Shown here piece by piece: positions 7,780 to 15,046 of a stretch of 35,546 nt of DNA (position 1 is its first letter; every line of letters starts with the position of its first letter). The notes under the pieces were generated by a model that saw nothing but the letters and a program-made list of their open reading frames with translations, searched no databases and was not told the origin of the DNA. The stretch lies in NCBI GenBank assembly GCA_903954065.1, contig CAJBME010000292.1, forward strand, positions 1 to 35,546, read 5' to 3'. The stretch comes from an uncultured bacterium. Its GTDB lineage: Bacteria; Verrucomicrobiota; Verrucomicrobiia; Verrucomicrobiales; V1-33. Position numbers and translations under genes: made by a program.

Positions 7780-7968
7780 TCAGAGCACCCCCTGATCAAT
7801 CATCGCATCAGCCACTTTGATAAATCCCGCCATATTGGCCCCCGCCACATAGTTTCCCGGAACTCCATATTCCTCAGCCGTCCGCAGACAGCGGTCGTGA
7901 ATGTCCACCATGATGCCATGCAGCCGCCCCTCCACTTCCTCCCGACTCCACGTCAGTAATGCTGTCAT
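7780..7968 (-). pseudogene. gdhA: C-terminal fragment of NAD(P)-dependent glutamate dehydrogenase
   Basis: The last 62 codons match the end of bacterial hexameric glutamate dehydrogenase. The pieces TWSREEVEGRLHGIMVDIHD, then GNYVAGANMAGF, then IKVADAMIDQGVL and the stop correspond to the E. coli-type ending (W..E.VD.RL..IM.DIH, NYV.GANIAGF, VKVADAM.AQGV). About 85 percent of the usual 450-residue gene is missing: an in-frame TAA stands directly before the ATG, and no homologous sequence is seen in the 80 bases up to the cation-efflux gene. It is almost certainly the remnant of a deletion. A small expressed peptide cannot be ruled out. Confidence 0.88.
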
Positions 7969-8051
7969 TTAACCCGCATCCGTGAAATGATCCACTCCCA
8001 TTGTGCCACCCCTCCTCGCCCCCCCCAATTCCGCCAATACCGTCCCGCTTC

Positions 8052-8987
8052 ATGACCAACCTTGTCCGATTCGCCTGGCTCTCAGTCGCCGCCGCCCTCC
8101 TCACGTTTTTTTTGAAAATGTGGTCGTGGCAGGCCACCGGATCGGTCAGCCTGCTCTCTGACGCCCTTGAATCACTGGCCAATTTGGCCGCCGCCTTCAT
8201 CGCCGTAGCCTCCCTCAGTGTGGCCGCACGCCCGGCCGACAACGAACATGCCTACGGCCACACCAAAGCCGAATACTTCGCCAGCGGCATCGAGGGCGCC
8301 CTCATCCTCATCGCCGCCGCAGGTATCGGATGGAGCGCCGTCAACCGGCTCCTAGAACCACACCCACTCGAACAACCCGTCGTCGGCATCATCCTCTCCG
8401 CCATCGCCGCCACCATCAACCTCGTCGTCGCCCGCGTGCTCTTCCGCGTCAGCCGTCAACACCACTCCGTCGCCCTAGAAGCAGATGCCAGGCACCTCAT
8501 GACCGACGTCTGGACTTCCGCCGTCGTCATCGTCGCCGTCGCCCTCGTCTCGCTCACCGGATGGACATGGATCGACCCCGCCCTCGGCTTGCTGCTCGCC
8601 TGCCATATCGTCGTCACCGGCATCCGCCTCGTCCACCAGTCCATGCTCGGCCTCATGGACACCGGCCTGCCCGCCGATGAATTACTCATCATCCGGTCCG
8701 TTCTCGATTCCTTCGATCCCCAAGGCATCCAGTACCACGCCCTCCGTACCCGCGTCGCCGGAGCCCGTCGCTTCATGTCCGTTCACCTCCTCTTCCCCGG
8801 CGACTGGACCGTCACCAAAGCCCACGGGCTCTCCGAAGAAATCGAGGCCGCCCTCCATCACGCCGTCCCCCGCATCAACATTCTCACTCACCTCGAACCC
8901 ATCGAGGATCCAGCCTCTTGGCACGACATCGACCTCGACCGCGCCCATCCCGCACCCGCACCGCGCCCCCCCACGGAAACCCCATGA
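8052..8987 (+). CDS. Cation diffusion facilitator (CDF) family metal transporter
   Basis: This predicted 311-residue inner-membrane, proton-coupled efflux transporter for divalent cations such as zinc, iron, manganese or cobalt has about six membrane segments. The first contains GSVSLLSDALESLANLAAAF and is followed by AYGHTKAEYFAS, the conserved HxK block. The membrane metal site HxxxD is seen as HLMTDVWTS (His148, Asp152). A cytoplasmic domain (about 210-295) has the usual RFMSVHLLFPGDWTV and HGLSEEIE blocks. The ATG at 8052 is preferred over one at 8001, which only adds proline-rich residues. The extreme C-terminus is proline-rich and not conserved. Metal specificity cannot be read from the sequence. 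Confidence 0.93.
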   Translation: MTNLVRFAWLSVAAALLTFFLKMWSWQATGSVSLLSDALESLANLAAAFIAVASLSVAARPADNEHAYGHTKAEYFASGIEGALILIAAAGIGWSAVNRLLEPHPLEQPVVGIILSAIAATINLVVARVLFRVSRQHHSVALEADARHLMTDVWTSAVVIVAVALVSLTGWTWIDPALGLLLACHIVVTGIRLVHQSMLGLMDTGLPADELLIIRSVLDSFDPQGIQYHALRTRVAGARRFMSVHLLFPGDWTVTKAHGLSEEIEAALHHAVPRINILTHLEPIEDPASWHDIDLDRAHPAPAPRPPTETP

Positions 8988-9000
8988 GGAAGGCTGACGC

Positions 9001-9804
9001 TTACTCCAGGGTAAACTTCGGGTTCTGCGCGAGAAAAGTCGCCGGATTCTGATAAAGCAGGCGATCGATAAAGGCGGCATCATATCCGCGGCGGCGCAGC
9101 TCCAAGGCGGTCCTCGGTACCGCCAGAGGATCACTCACCCCCCAGTCACAGGCGCTGTTCAGCCACAGCCGCTCGTGCCCGTAAAGCTCAAGAATATCAA
9201 TGGCCCGGTTAGGCGTCGTCTTGGACTCTGGATACAGCGTGATCCCAGCCCAAAAACCAGCCTCAAGAACCAGCGGCGCCGTATGCTCCTCCACGTGATC
9301 AACAATGACCCGCGAGGGATCAATCGATGAATGATTCTTCAGCGCATCCAGAATCAAACGCGTCCCTTTCAACTTGTCCTCCAAATGCGGGGTATGCACA
9401 AGAATCATCTGCCCATGGTCCGCCGCCATCTGGATGTGGTTCTCCAATACCATCAATTCATTACGGCTATTTTTGTTCAGCCCGATCTCGCCGACGCCAA
9501 GCACATTCGGTTTGTCCAACAACGGCGGAATCAACGACAAAACCTCCTTCGCCAATCCCAAATCCTCGCTCTCCTTGGGATTCAAACACAACCAGCAAAA
9601 ATGCCGCAAATGAAAACGAGCCGCCCGCTTCGGCTCATACTCAGTCAGCTGACGGAAATAATCGGCAAATCCATCCGCCGATGAACGGTCAAATCCCGCC
9701 CAAAAAGCCGGTTCGCAAATGGCTACACAACCGGCATGAGCCATAGCCGCATAATCATCAGTCGTGCGGCTCACCATGTGGCCGTGTGGTTCAATGTAAC
9801 GCAT
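9001..9804 (-). CDS. TatD-family metal-dependent hydrolase, EboB-like
   Basis: This 267-residue TIM-barrel amidohydrolase starts MRYIEPHGHMVSRTTDDYAA. It has the full metal set: His7 and His9 (PHGH), Glu in LGVGEIGL, His in ILVHTPH, His in IVDHVEEH and Asp in NSACDWGVSDPLAV. The opening block, the AICEPAFWAGF stretch and ACDWGVSDPLAVP resemble the EboB branch of the TatD family, part of the ebo clusters linked to export of secondary metabolites, rather than the DNase TatD branch. No other ebo gene is seen here. I chose the ATG at 9804; the frame extends to 9891 but adds only basic low-complexity residues. It lies 7 bases after the small unknown gene on the same strand, so the two are probably co-transcribed. 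The EboB assignment rests on remembered family features. Confidence 0.82.
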   Translation of the reverse strand: MRYIEPHGHMVSRTTDDYAAMAHAGCVAICEPAFWAGFDRSSADGFADYFRQLTEYEPKRAARFHLRHFCWLCLNPKESEDLGLAKEVLSLIPPLLDKPNVLGVGEIGLNKNSRNELMVLENHIQMAADHGQMILVHTPHLEDKLKGTRLILDALKNHSSIDPSRVIVDHVEEHTAPLVLEAGFWAGITLYPESKTTPNRAIDILELYGHERLWLNSACDWGVSDPLAVPRTALELRRRGYDAAFIDRLLYQNPATFLAQNPKFTLE

Positions 9805-9811
9805 GAGAAAA

Positions 9812-10087
9812 TCAGTCTTGGTATTTCTCCTTCCAAGCCCCAGCCGCCCCCTGCACCGCAGCCGCCGGAATCGGCTCCACCGTCGTATCACTCAATGACT
9901 CCAAGATGGCCCGAACCCGGCCAGACGAGCCAGACGCCAACAGCGGAAGCGCGTCGCACAGCGCCCGCACACGAAAATCCCCCGCCTGACCGTGGCGCTC
10001 CACGCGGTCCAAAAAGGCGGCCACATCCAACAGCTTGGAACGAGCGTCCATAAAGCCGTGATCGACAAGCGAAGGGCTGGTCTTCAT
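9812..10087 (-). CDS. Small conserved-looking protein of unknown function
   Basis: This 91-residue protein begins MKTSPSLVDHGFMDARSKLL and ends AAGAWKEKYQD. I do not recognise a named family. The middle is predicted helical (KLLDVAAFLDRVERHGQ, FRVRALCDALPLLASGS, RVRAILESLSD), followed by TTVEPIPAAAVQGAAG. No signal peptide or membrane segment is seen. It sits between rlmH and the EboB-like gene with 7 bases to the latter, which suggests a joint role or coupling. The start is uncertain: ATG 10087 is chosen, ATG 10051 (MDARSKLL) is equally possible, and the frame open to 10198 would overlap rlmH. Confidence 0.65.
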   Translation of the reverse strand: MKTSPSLVDHGFMDARSKLLDVAAFLDRVERHGQAGDFRVRALCDALPLLASGSSGRVRAILESLSDTTVEPIPAAAVQGAAGAWKEKYQD

Positions 10088-10175
10088 CTTGAAACCATAC
10101 GTGGCCACCCTCCAAGGACAAGTGCAGACCGCACCCCCGTGCCACCGCCACAAACAAACCTCCCGCCCATCGCAC

Positions 10176-10589
10176 TCACCGGTGATACGGCTCACCACGC
10201 TTTAAAGTGTACACGCGGTACAAAGCCTCCAGAAAAACCACCAGCGCCAGTTCATGCTGAAGGGTCAAGGCACTCAATCCCAACACTAAGTCAGCGCGCG
10301 CACGCGTCGATTGATCATGCCCGTCCGAACCGCCAATCATGACCGTGATGTGCTTCACCGCCGCCATCTCCCACCCATCCACTTTTTCACGCAAGGCCAT
10401 CGTCGTCAACGCCGCCCCACGCTCGTCCAACACCAGCCAGAAATGACCCGCCGGCTTCTCCGCCGGCAAAACCTTGACCACCTGCCAAGAAAAGTCCGTT
10501 TGCCGCTGCAACCGACGCACATACTCGTCCGCCCCCAGCCGCGCATACTCCAGCGCCGGCTTGCCAATCGTCAGAAGTTTCCATTTCAT
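10176..10589 (-). CDS. rlmH: 23S rRNA (pseudouridine1915-N3)-methyltransferase RlmH
   Basis: This 137-residue SPOUT-class enzyme methylates pseudouridine 1915 in helix 69 of 23S rRNA using S-adenosylmethionine. It starts MKWKLLTIGK and has the family marks LVLDERGAAL, TVMIGGSDGHD and the C-terminal block EALYRVYTLKRGEPYHR, in which the tyrosine, arginine and GEPYHR ending are typical. It is about 18 residues shorter than E. coli RlmH, mainly in the middle. ATG 10589 gives the family start; the frame extends to 10685 without homology. The EboB-like pair lies downstream on the same strand. Confidence 0.95.
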   Translation of the reverse strand: MKWKLLTIGKPALEYARLGADEYVRRLQRQTDFSWQVVKVLPAEKPAGHFWLVLDERGAALTTMALREKVDGWEMAAVKHITVMIGGSDGHDQSTRARADLVLGLSALTLQHELALVVFLEALYRVYTLKRGEPYHR

Positions 10590-10728
10590 CAACGACAGAA
10601 TTACACCAGCCCGGTCGAGATGCCACCCCGCACCCCGGAAACACAATTCCATCGTCACGACGCGTCGCATTTGACAACCGGCCACGAGGCATTCATGGTG
10701 TCCACTCGCTCGGATAACGGGTTGATGT

Positions 10729-10803
10729 GGCAGAGTAGCTCAGGGGTAGAGCAGGGGACTCATAAGCCCTTGGTCGGCGGTTCAAATCCGCCCTCTGCTA
10801 CCA
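10729..10803 (+). tRNA. tRNA with CAU anticodon (elongator Met, or Ile2 after lysidine modification)
   Basis: This 75-base tRNA has acceptor arms GGCAGAG (10729-10735) and CTCTGCT with discriminator A, then an encoded CCA. The D-stem GCTC/GAGC, the anticodon loop CTCATAA and the T-arm GGCGG-TTCAAAT-CCGCC are all present. The anticodon stem has an A-G mismatch next to the loop. It is not initiator tRNA, because the three G-C pairs below the anticodon are absent. The CAU anticodon alone cannot separate elongator methionine from AUA-reading isoleucine. Confidence 0.95.
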
Positions 10804-11171
10804 CATAGTTTATTGAAAATCAGTGCATTGGATCACAGCGCGACACCCTGACAAGCGCACCTCAAAGACTCTGAAAACAGCAAAAGCAGCGTCCACTGCA
10901 ACCCTCAGGCGCCCCAGATGGCCCTACCCCCTTTCCGCGCGGGAGCCCCCCTCTCGCCGCACCCAAATCCGAAGTGCGAAAACGACCTCGCGCCGCCCCC
11001 AGATCCATTTCCTGCTCTTCTTGGCCTTTGGGACTTTTCGCGACTCACTCGACTGGCCAGCCGGCGATTGCCATCGGAGCGATCCTCCGCCAAGTGATAT
11101 CTGTACGCGGCTCACCCCGCCATCATCCGCCCTCCCGAACGACAATTTCCGACACCCCTCATTCCTGTCCC
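10804..11171. other. Gene-less stretch after the tRNA
   Basis: In these 368 bases between the tRNA and the acetylesterase gene no frame resembles a protein family, and no strong terminator or repeat is seen. The frame of the acetylesterase stays open upstream to 10974 but gives low-complexity arginine- and serine-rich sequence ahead of a good signal peptide. A promoter for the downstream pair must lie here, but none can be pointed to with confidence. A tRNA 3' end is a common integration target; no repeat of the tRNA end was noticed. Confidence 0.5.
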
Positions 11172-12725
11172 ATGAAATTAATCTGTCTCACTGCCCTCAT
11201 GACCCTGAGCACGCCTGCTTTGGCCGATGTGCGGCTCGCCTCCATTTTTGCCGAGCACGCCGTCCTTCAGCGCGACCGACCCCTGCCCGTCTGGGGATGG
11301 GCCGATCCAAACGAAGCGGTCGTCGTGACTCTGGGCCCAGCCACCGCCAAAACCACCACCGCCGCCGACGGCCGGTGGATGGTCCATCTCGCCCCCCAGC
11401 CGGCCACCACCCAACCACTGACCCTCACCGTCAGCGGAAAAAATTCCGTTCAGATCAATGACATTCTCCTCGGCGATGTCTGGCTCTGCAGCGGCCAGTC
11501 CAACATGGACTGGGCGCTAGGAGGATGTCAGGCCCCGGAAGATATCGCCGCCGCCGCCCTGCCGCTCATCCGCCACTTCCGCACCGAATACAACTTCGCC
11601 AGCACCCCAGCCACCACCGTCAAAGGTCAATGGGCCGTCTGCACCCCGGACACCGCATCCAACTTCAGCGCCGTCGGCTTCTACTTCGCCCGCACCATCC
11701 AGGCCGCCACCGGCGTGCCCGTCGGCCTCGTCACCAACGCCGTCGGTGGCACCAATATCGAACTCTGGATGTCCCAAGACATCCTGCTCAATACCCCGTC
11801 ACTCAAGCCGTACGCCCGGCAAATGCGGGAGTCACTCGACACCTACCAGCAGCAACTTTCCGCCTCCCTGCCGGCCATCGAACAATGGACCCGCGATAGC
11901 CGGGCCGCCCAACAAGCCGACCGTCCACTCCCGATGCCCCCCGCTTGGCCCGAATACCCGTTCGGTGAACGCGTGGCCCGCCCGCGCTGCGTCACCCTCC
12001 ACAACGGTCACATCGCCCCGCTCATCCCCATGGCCATGCGCGGCGTGCTCTGGTACCAAGGAGAAAGCAACGCCGACGACACCCTCTACCTCGAAAAAAA
12101 ATCAGCCATGCTCGCCAGCTGGCGACAGTGGTTCCAACACGAATCTCTCCCGTTCTACTTCGTTCAACTCGCCGCCTTTGAAAAACCATCCGATGACCCC
12201 GCCAACCTCGGCTGGGGCTCGATCCGCGATCAACAACGCCGCTGCCTGACCATCCCCCACACCGGTATGGCGTCAGCCATCGACCTCGGAGAAGCCGATG
12301 ACATCCACCCGAAAAACAAGGCCGATGTCGGCGCCCGCCTCGCCCTCTGGGCCCTCACCAACGAATATCAACAACCCGAAAAAATCGCCAGCGGCCCGCT
12401 CTTTCGCGACCTGAAAATCGAAGGCTCCGCCGCCCGCATCACCTTTGATTCAATCGGCGACGGCTTGATCACCGCCCGGAAAATAGGCCGCGCCCCAGCC
12501 GTCGAAGAAAAAAATTCGCCTTTGCGCCGCTTCGCCATCGCCGGGGCCGACCGCCAATGGTTCTGGGCCACGGCCGTCATCGAGGGAGCCACCGTACTCG
12601 TTTCCTCTCCTGATGTCCCGACCCCGGTCGCCGTGCGCTACGCCTGCTCCACCAATCCGGAAGGCGCCAACCTTTACAATCGCAACGGCCTACCCGCCTC
12701 CCCGTTCCGCACCGATAACTGGTAA
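11172..12725 (+). CDS. Secreted sialate O-acetylesterase-like protein (SASA family)
   Basis: This predicted 517-residue exported esterase removes O-acetyl groups from sugars; the family includes 9-O-acetylsialate esterases and xylan/pectin acetylesterases. The signal peptide is MKLICLTALMTLSTPALA. Residues 20-95 form a beta-rich domain (IFAEHAVLQRDRPLPVWGWA) usual for the family. The SASA/SGNH part starts GDVWLCSGQSNMDWAL with nucleophile Ser110, continues TNAVGGTNIELWMS and RGVLWYQGESNADD, and has the catalytic DDIHPKNK (Asp376/377, His379). The ATG at 11172 directly precedes the signal peptide. The serine dehydratase gene starts 7 bases after the stop, so the two probably share a transcript although no shared pathway is obvious. 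The natural substrate is not known. Confidence 0.92.
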   Translation: MKLICLTALMTLSTPALADVRLASIFAEHAVLQRDRPLPVWGWADPNEAVVVTLGPATAKTTTAADGRWMVHLAPQPATTQPLTLTVSGKNSVQINDILLGDVWLCSGQSNMDWALGGCQAPEDIAAAALPLIRHFRTEYNFASTPATTVKGQWAVCTPDTASNFSAVGFYFARTIQAATGVPVGLVTNAVGGTNIELWMSQDILLNTPSLKPYARQMRESLDTYQQQLSASLPAIEQWTRDSRAAQQADRPLPMPPAWPEYPFGERVARPRCVTLHNGHIAPLIPMAMRGVLWYQGESNADDTLYLEKKSAMLASWRQWFQHESLPFYFVQLAAFEKPSDDPANLGWGSIRDQQRRCLTIPHTGMASAIDLGEADDIHPKNKADVGARLALWALTNEYQQPEKIASGPLFRDLKIEGSAARITFDSIGDGLITARKIGRAPAVEEKNSPLRRFAIAGADRQWFWATAVIEGATVLVSSPDVPTPVAVRYACSTNPEGANLYNRNGLPASPFRTDNW

Positions 12726-12732
12726 TAATATC

Positions 12733-14307
12733 ATGAAAGTCAGCATCTTCAACGACGTCATCGGCCCGGTCATGCGGGGCCCGTCCAGTTCCCACTGCGC
12801 CGCCGCCCTGCGCATCGGCCGCCTCGCGCTCGACCTCATGGACGGCGCCTTCGACGAGGTCCTCGTCGAATTTGACCGCGAGGGGTCCCTGCCCACCACC
12901 CACGACAGCCAAGGGTCCGACATGGGCCTCTTCGGCGGCCTGATGGGATGGGAGGCCGCCGACGAAAGGCTCCCCCACTCCATGCAGACGCTGCAACAAA
13001 ACGGCGTCAAAATTCGTATCGAAACCGTAGACGTCGGCGACCCGCATCCCAATACCTACCGCCTCACCCTCAAAAAACCGGGTGCCCAACACTCGCTGCG
13101 CGCGATTTCCACCGGCGGCGGCATGATGGAGGTGCAGGCCATCGACGAATGCCCCGTCACCATCGGAGGAGATTATTTCGAAACCCTGCTGTGGAGCGAT
13201 GGCCACGGCGCCTCAGTGCACGATACCATCACGGCACAGGTCCAGACAGATGATATTATAGTACACTCTCACGGCCACCAACAGCTGATCCAAGTCAAAG
13301 CGCAATGCTTCTTGCCTGATGAAATCATCGCCAGTCTGCAAAAAGACGGACGGGTCACCACCGTCAAACGTCTGGCCCCCGTCCTACCCGTCAGATCGCG
13401 ACGCACCACCACTGTACCGTTCACCACTTGCGAGGAAATGCTCGCGTTCGATGCCGGCCGCAACACCCCGCTGTGGAAACTCGCCGTCGCTTACGAATCG
13501 GCCCGCGGCGATCTAAGCGAAGAAGAAATCGTCAGCAAAATGGTCGAGATCGTCCGCATCCTGCGGCGCTCCATCGCCCAAGGCCTCGCCGGCACCCACT
13601 ACGATGACCGAGTGCTCGGGTTCCAGTCAGGCGAGTTTAATAAACTGATGCAAGCAGGCTCCCTGCTCGAGGCCGGGGCCCTCAACCGCATCATTCTTTA
13701 TGTGACGGCTCTTATGGAGGTAAAAAGCTCCATGGGCGTCATCGTCGCCATGCCCACCGCAGGCGCCTGCGCCGCGCTTCCGGGCGCCGTCATCGCGATG
13801 GCTGAGGTCCGGGGTCTCGATGAGGAAGAGATGGCGCGCGCCCTGCTCGCCAGCGGCCTCATCGGTGTCTTTATCGCCACAGCCTGGACGTTCGCCGCCG
13901 AGGTCGGCGGCTGCCAGGCCGAAGGCGGATCCGCGGCCTCCATGGCGGCCGCCGCTCTCGTCAACATGGCTGGCGGCACCCTGCCTCAATCCGTCGCCGC
14001 GGCCTCCATGGCCATGCAAAGCATGCTCGGCCTGATTTGCGACCCCATCGCCAACCGCGTCGAAGCCCCCTGCCTCGGGAAAAATGTCATGGCCGCCGCC
14101 AACGCCCTCTCGTGCGCGAACATGGCCCTCGCCGGCTTCGACCAAGTCATTCCTCTCGACGAAGTCATCGCCACCGCGAAACTCGTCTCCACCCAAATGC
14201 CGCGCGAATTGCGCTGCACCGCACTCGGCGGCCTGTCCATCACCCCGACGTCGATCGCCATCGAGAAAAAACTCGCCTGCCGCAAAACCAGCTGCGCCTG
14301 CGGCTAA
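12733..14307 (+). CDS. sdaA: L-serine ammonia-lyase, single-chain iron-sulfur type
   Basis: This 524-residue cytoplasmic enzyme converts L-serine to pyruvate and ammonia with a [4Fe-4S] cluster. The beta domain comes first (MKVSIFNDVIGPVMRGPSSS, then HCAAALRIGRLA, about 1-160). The alpha domain follows (about 245-510), with MGVIVAMPTAGACAALPG and EVGGCQAEGGSAASM. The likely cluster cysteines are about 394 (GGCQAE), 436 (ICDPIA) and 447 (APCLGKN). The gene ends in a cysteine-rich tail, KLACRKTSCACG, which is unusual. The start at ATG 12733 matches the family. The minus-strand frame at 13627-14412 is a shadow of its codon pattern. Confidence 0.95.
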   Translation: MKVSIFNDVIGPVMRGPSSSHCAAALRIGRLALDLMDGAFDEVLVEFDREGSLPTTHDSQGSDMGLFGGLMGWEAADERLPHSMQTLQQNGVKIRIETVDVGDPHPNTYRLTLKKPGAQHSLRAISTGGGMMEVQAIDECPVTIGGDYFETLLWSDGHGASVHDTITAQVQTDDIIVHSHGHQQLIQVKAQCFLPDEIIASLQKDGRVTTVKRLAPVLPVRSRRTTTVPFTTCEEMLAFDAGRNTPLWKLAVAYESARGDLSEEEIVSKMVEIVRILRRSIAQGLAGTHYDDRVLGFQSGEFNKLMQAGSLLEAGALNRIILYVTALMEVKSSMGVIVAMPTAGACAALPGAVIAMAEVRGLDEEEMARALLASGLIGVFIATAWTFAAEVGGCQAEGGSAASMAAAALVNMAGGTLPQSVAAASMAMQSMLGLICDPIANRVEAPCLGKNVMAAANALSCANMALAGFDQVIPLDEVIATAKLVSTQMPRELRCTALGGLSITPTSIAIEKKLACRKTSCACG

Positions 14308-14325
14308 GCCGCCCCCCCCGGGAAC

Positions 14326-14343
14326 GCCGACGTCCCCGTCGGC
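14326..14343 (+). terminator. Hairpin after the serine dehydratase gene
   Basis: GCCGAC (14326-14331) pairs with GTCGGC (14338-14343) around a 6-base loop, 19 bases after the sdaA stop and between convergent genes. The following CACTCTTG is only weakly T-rich, so it is a candidate bidirectional end structure and not a firm terminator. Confidence 0.4.
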
Positions 14344-14416
14344 CACTCTTGAACGCCACCTCAATGCCACATCCATCAAGACACAGATCCGAATCCGATC
14401 GCCCATCCCCACGACC

Positions 14417-15046
14417 TCAACGAAAAACTTTCATAGCCGCCTCCGTGCGCGTGCGCACATGAAGTTTGGCATAACAATTCTTCAAGTGCTGCCGCACCGT
14501 CTCGAGACTGATGCCCAAGGACTCTGCGATTTCCTTGTTGATGAACCCTTGGGCCACTAGTCGCAAAACCTCCTCCTCACGAGTCGTCAGGTTTTCACAC
14601 GAACGAGGGGAAGAACCGCGCCGGTGAAATGACTGCACGACGAGCCGCGCAATATGACTGTTCATCGGCGCGCCCCCGTTCTGTACCTCCTGGATCGATC
14701 GCAGTAAGTCAGCCGGCGGCGTGCGCTTGAGCAAATAACCGCTGGCCCCATTCTCGAGCGCCTGAAAGATCGTCTCGCTGTCGTCATAAGCCGTCAGCAT
14801 AACGACTTTGACCTCAGGCAGGCGCGCCTTGAGACGGGCGACGCATTCAACCCCCGACATGCCGGGCAGTCGGATGTCCATCAACACCACCTCAGGGGCC
14901 GCCGCGGGCAAAGTAGCCAAAGCTGTCGCTGCGTCAGCGCAGGCGCCCACGCAGGCAAAACCAGGCGCCGCGGCAATAAACTGGGCCAACTGCTCGCGCA
15001 GGCGTGTATTGTCCTCAACCAGAGCGACGCGAATGGATGGTGTCAT
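14417..15046 (-). CDS. NarL/LuxR-type response regulator
   Basis: This 209-residue two-component regulator has a receiver domain at 1-120: RVALVEDN with acidic residues at 11-12, phospho-acceptor Asp57 in VVLMDIRLPGMSG, Thr85 in MLTAYDDS and Lys107 in GYLLKRTP. A LuxR helix-turn-helix follows at about 148-205 (LTTREEEVLRLVAQGFINKE, then IAESLGISLETVRQHLKNCY). Its ATG at 15046 overlaps the TGA of the sensor kinase (ATGA), so translation is probably coupled and the two form a cognate pair. It would bind DNA once phosphorylated; the dyads at 18648 and 18681 are candidate sites, though this is inference. The frame extends upstream inside the kinase gene without homology. Confidence 0.95.
   Translation of the reverse strand: MTPSIRVALVEDNTRLREQLAQFIAAAPGFACVGACADAATALATLPAAAPEVVLMDIRLPGMSGVECVARLKARLPEVKVVMLTAYDDSETIFQALENGASGYLLKRTPPADLLRSIQEVQNGGAPMNSHIARLVVQSFHRRGSSPRSCENLTTREEEVLRLVAQGFINKEIAESLGISLETVRQHLKNCYAKLHVRTRTEAAMKVFR

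Noticed and set aside
10804..11171. Prophage or island attachment site after the tRNA
   Set aside because: No integrase and no repeat of the tRNA 3' end were seen in the window, so an integration event cannot be supported.
10823..11461. Plus-strand frame of 212 codons after the tRNA
   Set aside because: It is low-complexity arginine-, serine- and proline-rich sequence that overlaps the start of the acetylesterase in another frame.
12613..12732. Upstream extension of serine dehydratase
   Set aside because: The frame is open upstream but overlaps the acetylesterase gene; the family start MKVSIFNDVIGP begins at 12733.
13627..14412. Minus-strand frame of 261 codons
   Set aside because: It is antisense to the conserved alpha domain of serine dehydratase, is glycine-rich with a G/A/D/H bias, and has no recognisable motif.
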